64,000 bases of DNA from Caballeronia cordobensis. GTDB lineage: Bacteria; Pseudomonadota; Gammaproteobacteria; Burkholderiales; Burkholderiaceae. The stretch is from the NCBI RefSeq assembly GCF_001544575.2, contig NZ_FCNY02000005.1, positions 1-64,000 of the forward strand. Direction: 5' to 3'. Shown one piece after another: positions 57,227-64,000 of this stretch (its first letter is position 1; each line of letters opens with the position of its first letter). The translations under genes and the position numbers were made by a program. The notes below the pieces were generated by a model that did not search any database, was not told where the DNA came from, and saw only the letters and a program-made list of their open reading frames with translations.

Positions 57227-57502
57227 CTACGAGGCAGCATCGGTCGCATCCAGGTCGAACAGATCCGAGGTCGTGCTGTGTGCAGCGAGCAGCTCGGGCA
57301 ATTCATCATTTCGAACCTTGGCCAGCGTGTCTGGCGCCAGCCAGGTCTCTTCCATCGCTTCGATGCCTTCTTCGATCATCCGCTGCAGAAAGTAGGACTG
57401 TTTCCGCCCCGTGGCCTCTGCCAACACACGTAATCGCTGTTCGATAATCGGGTCGATGCGCACCGCCACGACCCGCAATCTATTTTCTGCCGATCTTCTC
57501 AC
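57227..57502 (-). CDS. Ribbon-helix-helix protein, antitoxin-like, no toxin adjacent
   Basis: The 91-residue product starts at GTG 57502, 7 nt after AAGGAG. It has the ribbon-helix-helix arrangement VVAVRIDPIIEQRLRVLAEA, then GRKQSYFLQRMIEEGIEAME, followed by an acidic tail (LPELLAAHSTTSDLFDLDAT). This resembles RelB/CopG-type antitoxins and is normally followed by a RelE/ParE toxin gene. Here the next gene on the strand is the HU-like gene, 73 bp away, and no toxin is present, so the antitoxin is orphan or the toxin has been deleted. Confidence 0.75.
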   Translation of the reverse strand: MRRSAENRLRVVAVRIDPIIEQRLRVLAEATGRKQSYFLQRMIEEGIEAMEETWLAPDTLAKVRNDELPELLAAHSTTSDLFDLDATDAAS

Positions 57503-57587
57503 CTGTTTGCTCCTTTTGACCGTCGGCGCAACTGCGGCACCAACCGTCCGTGGGTCGCGCCGCTAGCCGGCGCCACCCGGTCATTAT

Positions 57588-57773
57588 CTAGGTTCGAGCT
57601 TTCGCTCTCGCCGTTTTGCCAACGGCGGCCTTCCGAGCGGCTCGCCTGACTGGCGGACTGGATTCTGACGTCGACACGCGCCGCGTTGGGGAGCGCGTCG
57701 TTCCGCGCAGCGTCTTCAACTGCTCCTGAAGTGACTTGTGTGCCGCTTCAATCGCGGCGAGCTGTCGATTCAC
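57588..57773 (-). CDS. Small basic hypothetical protein, 61 aa, doubtful
   Basis: From GTG 57773 the frame encodes a coiled-coil-like start (NRQLAAIEAAHKSLQEQLKTL) without its last residue shown as special, followed by a Ser/Arg/Lys/Ala-rich basic tail (RRAARKAAVGKTARAKART). The AGGAAG upstream is too close to the start, so it may be the end of a larger broken gene. The basic tail resembles nucleoid-type proteins. Its function is unknown. Confidence 0.3.
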   Translation of the reverse strand: MNRQLAAIEAAHKSLQEQLKTLRGTTRSPTRRVSTSESSPPVRRAARKAAVGKTARAKART

Positions 57774-58493
57774 GCTTCCTTGGCCGACACTACGAGGCGT
57801 CTGCCTTCGTTGCCTCTATCGCGGTTTTTGGACGTCACCACTGCGGGCAGAGTTCATTGATGTCAAAGCGTGGCTCGAACAGGAAGAGTCGCTGATTCAG
57901 ATGTCGCTCAGTGAACGCAACCGCCTGCACATCACATCTCTTGGCAACGTTGGGACGACGCATGTCGATGCGACTGAACTGCAATCAGCGTCATGCCGGG
58001 CACTTCGTTGAGATGCCAATTTCGCATACCCGTGGTTCCGCGCCACGCAAAGCAACCGCCCAGATTGAGCCATGGCGGCTTCGCGAAGGGGGCGCATCCC
58101 ACGCCAGCGCCTGGGCGAGTCGCACCTCAAATTGAATCGCATCCCTCACTGGCCTAGGTCCAAGGAGTCCGCCAAACTATCCGCGATGAAAGGATACAGA
58201 ATCTTCATGCTTGCGCTGTGCTCAACGCGTTGCAAGAAGGCATACAACTTTTCTTTAGAAAAGAAAGCGAAAAGCAAATCATCGTAAAACTGGATTGGTT
58301 TGTCGCACGGCAGATCTGGCGTCATTTGTCTCCTCTTGAAAAGCTAAGCGAAATTGCTTGGTTGGATCACATGCTTACCTTGCCTACGCTTTGAATCCGA
58401 TCTTGCATCGATCCGCCTAACCACTCCATTTGCCTTAACTACGATCGGGATAGTCGCTTCCCTTGCGATCCTGCCGACCACGAGACCCGATCC
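57774..58493. other. Non-coding region before the monooxygenase operon
   Basis: About 720 bp with only short unsupported frames. A plus-strand reading near 57850-57990 (EFIDVKAWLEQEESLIQMSL) has protein character but no start or family. The last 150 bp should hold the promoter of the flavin monooxygenase operon; I see no clear operator. Confidence 0.4.
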
Positions 58494-59828
58494 ATGACCG
58501 ACGCACCGAATCGCCGCATGCATCTCGCGACGCTGCTCCAACCCAATGGCCATCATACGGCGGGCTGGCGTCATCCCGATGCGGAACTCGGCGGTGACTA
58601 TGACTTCGAGGTCTACCGCAAGCTTGCGCAAACCGCGGAGCGAGGCAAGTTCGACGTGTTGTTTCTCGCGGATGCAGTCGGCTTGCGCGAACGCGAAACC
58701 ACCGAGCAGCTGAGCCGCTCGCCGATCACCGCTAACCTCGAGCCGCTCGGTTTGCTATCCGCGCTGTCGGTCGTCACGTCGCGGATCGGATTGGCCGCGA
58801 CCGCATCGACCACGTATAACGAGCCGTACCACGTCGCGCGCAAGTTCGCGACGCTCGATCACCTGAGTCACGGTCGCGCCGGCTGGAACGTAGTAACCTC
58901 ATTCACCGATGGCGAGGCGCGGAACTTCAATCGCGAACATCATCCGGATCACAAGAGCCGATATAGCCGGGCCCGCGAATTCGTGTCGGTCGTGCAAGGA
59001 CTCTGGGATAGCTGGGACGACGACGCGTTCGTGCGCGACAAGCACACGGGCCGCTACTTCGATCCCACGAAGATGAACGTGCTGAACCACCGTGGCGATC
59101 ATTTCTCGGTGCGCGGTCCGCTGAATATTGCGCGTTCGCCTCAAGGGCATCCGGTCCTTTTTCAGGCAGGTTCGTCTGATGATGGGCTCGAACTCGCCGC
59201 GGCCACAGCCGACGCCGTATATGTCGCGGCACAAACGCTCGATGAAGCGAAGGCGTATTACACGCGCCTGAAAGGCAAGGTCGAAGGGCTGGGCCGCGCG
59301 CCGTCTGCCGTCAGGATCCTGCCAGGCATCCAGCCATTTATCGGACGCACAGAGCAAGAGGCCGCCGAGAAGCATCGCGCGTTGCTTGAACTGATTCATC
59401 CGGATGCCGGGCTCGGGATTCTGTCGACGCTGATTGGGGTCGATATGTCGGCGTATCCGCTTGATGGTCCCGTACCCGAGCTACCCGTCACCGAAAGCCA
59501 TCGCAGCCGGCAAAAGCTGCTTCTGGACCTCGCGCGCAGAGACAATCTCACGGTCCGGCAACTGTACGGTCACGTGTGCAACGGCGCTGGACATCACACC
59601 GTCATCGGCACTGCGGCGCAGGTTGCAGACCGATTACAGCACTGGTTCGAAAGCGGCGCCGCAGATGGCTTCAACATCCTTCCGCCCTATCTGCCGGCCG
59701 GTCTCGACGACTTCGTCGATCACGTCATTCCCGAACTGCAGCGGCGCGGGCTGTTCCGTACCGAGTACGAAGGCGCGACGTTGCGCGAGCATCTCGGGCT
59801 CGATTCGCCAATGCGGAATCGTTCATGA
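58494..59828 (+). CDS. NtaA/DmoA-family FMN-dependent monooxygenase 1
   Basis: The 444-residue product starts at ATG 58494. It is a bacterial luciferase-like flavin monooxygenase of the NtaA/SnaA/DszA/DmoA branch: HLATLLQPNGHHTAGWRHPD at the start, GKFDVLFLADAVGLRE, FATLDHLSHGRAGWNVVTSF, HFSVRGPLNIARSPQGHPVL and LFQAGSSDDGLELAA. These enzymes use reduced FMN from a separate reductase to oxidise organosulfur or aminocarboxylate compounds. It overlaps the next gene, a paralogue, by 4 bp. With the MetQNI-like importer downstream, scavenging of an organosulfur compound is inferred. Confidence 0.92.
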   Translation: MTDAPNRRMHLATLLQPNGHHTAGWRHPDAELGGDYDFEVYRKLAQTAERGKFDVLFLADAVGLRERETTEQLSRSPITANLEPLGLLSALSVVTSRIGLAATASTTYNEPYHVARKFATLDHLSHGRAGWNVVTSFTDGEARNFNREHHPDHKSRYSRAREFVSVVQGLWDSWDDDAFVRDKHTGRYFDPTKMNVLNHRGDHFSVRGPLNIARSPQGHPVLFQAGSSDDGLELAAATADAVYVAAQTLDEAKAYYTRLKGKVEGLGRAPSAVRILPGIQPFIGRTEQEAAEKHRALLELIHPDAGLGILSTLIGVDMSAYPLDGPVPELPVTESHRSRQKLLLDLARRDNLTVRQLYGHVCNGAGHHTVIGTAAQVADRLQHWFESGAADGFNILPPYLPAGLDDFVDHVIPELQRRGLFRTEYEGATLREHLGLDSPMRNRS

Positions 59829-61222
59829 GTGCCGCATCGTCGCAAGCCGCGAAGCCGCTGATCCGCATGAATGCCTTCGCGATGCAAAGTCCTGTGCATC
59901 AGTCACCCGGACTCTGGCGGCATCCGCACGATCGCTCGCTCGCATACAACACGCTCGATTACTGGATCGCACTTGCGAAAACGCTCGAACGCGGGCTCGT
60001 CGACGCGCTTTTCATCGCCGATAGCCTTGAGTTCAACGACATCTATGGCGGCAACACGGACGCCGCGCTCAGGCATGCAGCGCAAGTGCCCAAACATGAT
60101 CCGTTGATGTCGATCTCCGCGATGGCCGCCGTCACCGAACATCTCGGATTCGGCGTGACGAGCAATGCCAATCACGAGCCGCCCTATCCGTTCGCGCGGC
60201 GCATGTCGACCCTCGACCATCTCACGGGCGGAAGAATTGGCTGGAATGTCGTGACCGGCTACAGCAAGAGCAGCGCCCGTGCGCTCGGTCAATCGGGCGT
60301 GATCGCGCACGACGATCGCTATGACATCGCCGATGAATACATGGAACTCGTCTACAAGTTATGGGAAGGCAGTTGGCAGGATGGCGCGGCGGTGCGCGAC
60401 CGGTCCTCCGGCGTGTTCGCGCTGCCGGAAAAGGTGCGCCGGATCGTCCACGAAGGACGCCATTTCAAGGTTGACGCCATTCATCTCGCCGAGCCCTCGC
60501 CGCAACGCACGCCATTGCTGTTCCAGGCGGGATCGTCGTCGCGCGGCAAGGTGTTCGCCGGCAAGCATGCCGAGTGCGTGTACGTGAGCGGCCCGAGCAC
60601 GGCGGTGATTGCGCCCGTCGTCGCGTCCACGCGCGCGCAAGCCGTGCGTGCAGGCAGACGCGCCGAAGACATTCTGTTCTTCGCGATGGCGACGATCATC
60701 GTCGGACACACCGCAGCCGAGGCACGCGCGAAGCTCGCCGATTACGAGCAATACGTCAGCACCGACGCCGCCCTTGCGCTCTTCTCGGGCTGGACCGGCA
60801 TCGACTTTTCGAGGCTCGATCCGGACGAACCGATCCGGCATCTGAAGATCGAGGACGGTATCCGCTCGGCGCTCGAAAACTTCACGACATCGGACCCGGG
60901 CCGGATATGGACCGTGGGCGAACTCGCGCGGCATAACTCGATCGGCGGGCGCGGCCCCGTATTTGTGGGCTCGCCCGCGCAAGTCGCCGATGAGATGGAA
61001 GCGTGGGTCGACGCGACGGGCATCGACGGCTTCAATCTTAGTTATGCCATCACGCCGCAAGCTTACGAGGATTTTGCGGATCTCGTCGTGCCGGAACTGC
61101 AACGTCGCGGCCGCTACAAGCGCGAATATGCACCGGGCACGTTGCGAGAAAAATTGTTTCCACAGACCGGCGCTTTCTTGCCCGATCGGCATACGGGGGC
61201 GGCCTTTCGCTTTGCGGAATAA
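59825..61222 (+). CDS. NtaA/DmoA-family FMN-dependent monooxygenase 2
   Basis: The 465-residue product starts at ATG 59825 in an ATGA overlap with the first monooxygenase. Family motifs: RMNAFAMQSPVHQSPGLWRH, VDALFIADSLEFNDIYGG, MSTLDHLTGGRIGWNVVTGY, GRHFKVDAIHLAEPSPQRTP and LLFQAGSSSRGKVFAG. It is a distinct subtype from its neighbour, so the two probably catalyse consecutive oxidations or have different substrates rather than being duplicates. No flavin reductase is in the window; it must come from elsewhere. Confidence 0.92.
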   Translation: MSAASSQAAKPLIRMNAFAMQSPVHQSPGLWRHPHDRSLAYNTLDYWIALAKTLERGLVDALFIADSLEFNDIYGGNTDAALRHAAQVPKHDPLMSISAMAAVTEHLGFGVTSNANHEPPYPFARRMSTLDHLTGGRIGWNVVTGYSKSSARALGQSGVIAHDDRYDIADEYMELVYKLWEGSWQDGAAVRDRSSGVFALPEKVRRIVHEGRHFKVDAIHLAEPSPQRTPLLFQAGSSSRGKVFAGKHAECVYVSGPSTAVIAPVVASTRAQAVRAGRRAEDILFFAMATIIVGHTAAEARAKLADYEQYVSTDAALALFSGWTGIDFSRLDPDEPIRHLKIEDGIRSALENFTTSDPGRIWTVGELARHNSIGGRGPVFVGSPAQVADEMEAWVDATGIDGFNLSYAITPQAYEDFADLVVPELQRRGRYKREYAPGTLREKLFPQTGAFLPDRHTGAAFRFAE

Positions 61223-61276
61223 AGCTTCAACGAATCGACCATTCATCCATCCATCAAGACTCGACAGGACACACCC

Positions 61277-62089
61277 ATGCTCCACCGGACCGTACTCAAA
61301 TTCGCGCTCAGCGTACTCGTCAGCGGACTCCTCGCGACCGGCGCGAGCGCGCAGACCGCGAAGCCGCGCGTGCTGAAAGTCGCGACAGGCGGTGTCGCGC
61401 CCTATGCGGACATTCTCAAGTTCGCACTGGACCATTCCGATCTGAAGCAACAAGGCGTCGATGTTCAGGTCGTGCAGATGACGGACTTCGTGCAGATCAA
61501 TCCGTTAACCGAACAGAAGCAGCTCGACGCAAGTTTCTTTCAGCATTTCCCGTATCTCGATCAGTCGAATCACGATCATCAGACGCATCTTGTGCCTGTC
61601 GTTCCCGTGTTCACATCGGTGTTCGGTGCCTTTTCGAAGCGCTATAAATCGATCAAGGATTTGCCCGACGGCAGCCTGATCGTGTTCCCGAACGATCCGG
61701 CCAACAGCGGCCGCTCACTCGCGCTTTTCGCGGACTATGGTTTGATCACCTTGCGTCCCGGTGCGGGCATCAAAGCGACGCAGGCGGATATTGCGAGCAA
61801 TCCGCATCGCTTCAAGTTTCGTGAAGTCGATCAGTTGATGCTCACGCGCACACTCGACGACGCCGATCTCGTCGCGATCAATGCCGCGTATATCTTGCAG
61901 CTTGGCATGAGTCCGTCGAAGGATGCGCTGATCACGGAGAAGGTGGATCGTTTTCCGAGCGGTCTTGTTGCGCGCCCGGACAACAAGAACGACGAAGCGG
62001 TGCAGAAGCTCGCCAAAGCGCTGACAACGCCGGAAGTGCGCCAGTTCATGACGCAAAAATTCGGTGATTCCGTCAAGCCGCTGTTCTGA
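61277..62089 (+). CDS. MetQ-like ABC substrate-binding protein (NlpA family)
   Basis: The 270-residue product starts at ATG 61277 behind AGGA. It has a Sec signal (ending GASAQT, near residue 26) but no lipobox Cys, unlike most MetQ/NlpA proteins, so it should be soluble in the periplasm. Family motifs: LKVATGGVAPYADILKFA, MTDFVQINPLTEQKQLDASF, FQHFPYLDQSN, IVFPNDPANSGRSLALF and VAINAAYILQLGMSPSKDAL. Relatives bind methionine or its sulfoxides. Here a sulfur compound degraded by the two monooxygenases is a reasonable ligand. Confidence 0.9.
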   Translation: MLHRTVLKFALSVLVSGLLATGASAQTAKPRVLKVATGGVAPYADILKFALDHSDLKQQGVDVQVVQMTDFVQINPLTEQKQLDASFFQHFPYLDQSNHDHQTHLVPVVPVFTSVFGAFSKRYKSIKDLPDGSLIVFPNDPANSGRSLALFADYGLITLRPGAGIKATQADIASNPHRFKFREVDQLMLTRTLDDADLVAINAAYILQLGMSPSKDALITEKVDRFPSGLVARPDNKNDEAVQKLAKALTTPEVRQFMTQKFGDSVKPLF

Positions 62090-62118
62090 TCGATCGACAT
62101 TTCATTGGAGAGGCGCGC

Positions 62119-62898
62119 ATGTTCGAATTAGACAAGGTTGGCAAGATATATGAAATGCGCAATGAGCGCGTCGAAGCCGTGATCGATGTTTCGCTGAAGG
62201 TAAGCGAGGGCGATATCTTCGGCATTATTGGTTTCTCGGGCGCGGGCAAATCGTCACTGATCCGCCTGATGAATCTGCTAGATCGTCCGACAAGCGGCAG
62301 CGTGCGCCTGAAGGGCCGCGATCTCACCGACATGCCCTCTGCCGAACTGCGCGCGACACGGCAATCCATCGCAATGATCTTTCAGCATTTCAATCTGATC
62401 AACAACAAGACGGTGTCCGCGAACGTGTCGTTTCCGCTGGAAATCGCGCGTTTTCCGCACGCCGAACGTGAAGCTCGTGTGCGCGAGTGTCTGTCCATCG
62501 TCGGTCTGCTCGATAAGCTTCATGCCTATCCAGCGACCCTTTCCGGCGGTCAGAAACAACGTGTGGCGATCGCACGCGCAATGGCCAATCGACCATCGGT
62601 CTTGCTGTGTGACGAACCGACTTCGGCGCTCGATCCGCACTCGTCGCAGGAGATTCTCGATTTCCTGCTGAAGGTGAATCGCGAACTCGGCGTGACGATC
62701 GTCATCGTGACCCATCAGATGTCGATCGTGAACGAGATATGCAACAAGGTTGGCGTGATGGAAGCGGGACGCCTCGTCGAAACCTTCTCGCTAGCCAATC
62801 GCGCGTATCAACCGGTGACCGATATCGGCCGTTTGCTCACGCGTCATCGAGACAGCAGTTTCAACACGCAAGTGGAATCGAGGCGCGCATATGCTTGA
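62119..62898 (+). CDS. MetN-like ABC ATPase without the NIL domain
   Basis: The 259-residue ATPase starts at ATG 62119 after GGAGAGG. Walker A (GFSGAGKSSLIRLMN), Q-loop (IAMIFQHFNLINNKTVSANV), signature (LSGGQKQRVAIARAM), Walker B (VLLCDEPTSALDPH) and H-loop (VTHQMSIV) are intact. MetN proteins are usually about 340 residues with a C-terminal NIL domain that binds methionine and inhibits transport; this chain ends before it. Transport should therefore lack methionine trans-inhibition, as expected if the substrate is not methionine. Confidence 0.9.
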   Translation: MFELDKVGKIYEMRNERVEAVIDVSLKVSEGDIFGIIGFSGAGKSSLIRLMNLLDRPTSGSVRLKGRDLTDMPSAELRATRQSIAMIFQHFNLINNKTVSANVSFPLEIARFPHAEREARVRECLSIVGLLDKLHAYPATLSGGQKQRVAIARAMANRPSVLLCDEPTSALDPHSSQEILDFLLKVNRELGVTIVIVTHQMSIVNEICNKVGVMEAGRLVETFSLANRAYQPVTDIGRLLTRHRDSSFNTQVESRRAYA

Positions 62899-63574
62899 AG
62901 CGATCAATGCAGTCTTAGACAACGTCGCACATCGGATGCCCGAGTTGCTGGTGTCGCTCAGTGAAACATTCCTGATGGTGGGCATTGCGCTGGGCGCTGC
63001 GATTCTCGTCGGCATTCCGGTCGGAACGTTGCTGTATCTCACGCGCAAAGGCGGCCTGGTCGAGCGGCCGCGGCTCTTCGCGCTGTTCGACATTCTCGTC
63101 AACGTCGTACGCTCGTTTCCGTTCATGATCCTGATCGTCGCGCTGATTCCCGTAACGCGTTTTCTGCTCGGCACGTCGCTCGGTACAGTCGCAGCTTCGG
63201 TGCCGCTATCGATAGTTGCGATCGTCTATTACGGGCGTCTCGTCGAACAATCGCTGCTCGATGTAGATCGTGGCGTGATTACGGCAGCCGTTTCGATGGG
63301 CGCCACCTTGCCGGAGATCGTCTTCAAGGTGCTGCTCGTTGAAGCACGCTCGGGGATCGTCTACGGGCTGACGATTGCGACCATCAGTTTTCTTTCGTTC
63401 TCCACGCTGGCCGGTGCAGTGGGCGGCGGCGGAATCGGCGACTTCGCGATTCGCTATGGATACTTTCGCTTCGAGACAGACACCATGGTGTTCACGATCG
63501 TGGTGATCGTGTTGCTTGTGCAATTGATCCAGTTTTCGGGAAGCCGGCTCTCGCGAGTTATCGACAAGCGGTAA
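62891..63574 (+). CDS. MetI-like ABC permease
   Basis: The 227-residue membrane protein starts at ATG 62891, overlapping the ATPase gene by 8 bp, with GAGG upstream. It has five predicted helices and the MetI features VSLSETFLMVGIALGAAILV, NVVRSFPFMILIVALIPVTR, the coupling loop AAVSMGATLPEIVFKVLLVE and GAVGGGGIGDFAIRYGYFRF. It completes the MetQNI-like importer and is the last gene of the operon. Confidence 0.92.
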   Translation: MLEAINAVLDNVAHRMPELLVSLSETFLMVGIALGAAILVGIPVGTLLYLTRKGGLVERPRLFALFDILVNVVRSFPFMILIVALIPVTRFLLGTSLGTVAASVPLSIVAIVYYGRLVEQSLLDVDRGVITAAVSMGATLPEIVFKVLLVEARSGIVYGLTIATISFLSFSTLAGAVGGGGIGDFAIRYGYFRFETDTMVFTIVVIVLLVQLIQFSGSRLSRVIDKR

Positions 63575-63603
63575 CGCGCGCGGCCGGTTCGATTCAGCTT
63601 GGT

Positions 63604-63865
63604 CCGCGATGAAAACAATCGCATTCGCCCTGCCGAGCCACAGTCGGACCGCGTCGCTCCCCGCGCCGATCGCGAAAGCATCGCTCAACGCAATGCTGAT
63701 GCCGCTCAAACGCAACTGCTCCGCAACGGCCGCATGCGTGCAAGACTCGGACAGTTGCAGCCAGAGATGGAAATCCCGCGGATCCCTCTCCGCTTGTGCG
63801 AATGACATAGGGGGCGCGGCGAGCGCCGCGAACAGGGCGCCCGCCGCGCTCAAAAAAGGCACGTC
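63604..63865 (-). pseudogene. MocR/GntR-type aminotransferase, C-terminal remnant
   Basis: About 87 residues on the minus strand read as the end of a MocR-type regulator (PLP aminotransferase domain): DPRDFHLWLQLSESCTHAAV, AEQLRLSGISIALSDAFAIG and DAVRLWLGRANAI. No start, DNA-binding domain or PLP lysine is present. The frame has no stop of its own and runs on antisense to the permease gene. It is a dead fragment at the junction with the next gene. Confidence 0.65.
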
Positions 63866-63911
63866 GATCGAGAAGGTTTTCTGACCTGAATGCGATGCTG
63901 GAATGAAACGG

Positions 63912-64000
63912 TTAAGCAGGATGCACGGCAGTCGAATCTTCGCCAATCTGCAATGCCTGATTGAAGCGGTTGAAGAATCCGCACAGCGCGATGCGCAGCG
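63912..64000 (-). CDS. Carboxymuconolactone decarboxylase/AhpD-like protein, 3' end only
   Basis: The last 28 codons of a gene entering from the right edge end at TAA 63912-63914. The tail LRIALCGFFNRFNQALQI resembles the final helix of the carboxymuconolactone decarboxylase/AhpD-like peroxidase family. Such genes often accompany NtaA-type monooxygenases. Only the terminus is visible, so the call is tentative. Confidence 0.5.
   Translation of the reverse strand, partial: LRIALCGFFNRFNQALQIGEDSTAVHPA

Noticed and set aside
63206..63603. Continuation of the MocR remnant frame antisense to the permease
   Set aside because: Similarity to MocR ends near 63604; the rest is a shadow of metI-like coding DNA.

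Overview
The window looks like a secondary replicon (chromid or megaplasmid) of a Burkholderiaceae bacterium, most likely Paraburkholderia or Caballeronia. I infer this from the high GC of most genes, GTG/TTG starts behind AGGAG-type ribosome sites, an FlhDC pair, AAHS and ACS family MFS carriers, NtaA-type flavin monooxygenases and an abundance of catabolic cassettes with their own LysR, IclR, MerR or XRE regulators. I saw no rRNA, tRNA, CRISPR array, replication or partition gene. Many junctions carry broken genes (about 3.1-3.3, 5.9-6.3, 12.3-12.4, 18.0-18.3 and 63.6-63.9 kb), as expected of a recombining accessory replicon.

Layout. 0.4-1.9 kb: exported GH64-like glucanase lipoprotein. 2.0-6.3 kb: patchwork of an isochorismatase-like hydrolase, an aromatic acid transporter and several remnants (LysR tail, class IV aminotransferase without its front, chalcone isomerase-like protein without its front). 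6.35-13.5 kb: minus-strand membrane lipid modification operon (MerR regulator, truncated folE, flavin amine oxidase-like protein, DUF1365, two CFA-type methyltransferases, DUF1295, lipocalin). 13.9-17.6 kb: a 1237-residue double hybrid histidine kinase. 18.0-24.9 kb: an aspartate/asparagine operon (dicarboxylate carrier, tandem-domain Asp/Glu racemase, aspartase, periplasmic asparaginase) under a LysR regulator. 25.5-27.9 kb: UvrD-like helicase and an orphan flhDC. 28.4-34.2 kb: IclR regulator divergent from acyl-CoA dehydrogenase, NDP-forming acyl-CoA ligase and MFS carrier. 34.5-35.8 kb: patatin.

36.2-42.9 kb: an eight-gene cassette combining a polar amino acid-type ABC importer with a ureido amidohydrolase (M20), a DUF1989 protein, an XRE-cupin regulator and an arginase-family ureohydrolase. 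The combination predicts uptake and breakdown of a guanidino or ureido acid, possibly by two parallel routes.

43.8-56.6 kb is compositionally different (lower GC, long non-coding flanks). It holds two divergent operons of envelope proteins: a trypsin-like protease with a lipoprotein, and opposite them a 1331-residue Tat-signal protein, a 1321-residue protein and a Sec-exported 295-residue protein. I recognise none of the four non-protease proteins. This is the best candidate here for an undescribed system. It is followed by a small HU-like protein with an aberrant tail and an orphan ribbon-helix-helix protein.

58.5-63.6 kb: two overlapping NtaA/DmoA-type flavin monooxygenases and a MetQNI-like importer, suggesting organosulfur scavenging. 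The window ends in a MocR remnant and the tail of a carboxymuconolactone decarboxylase/AhpD-like gene.
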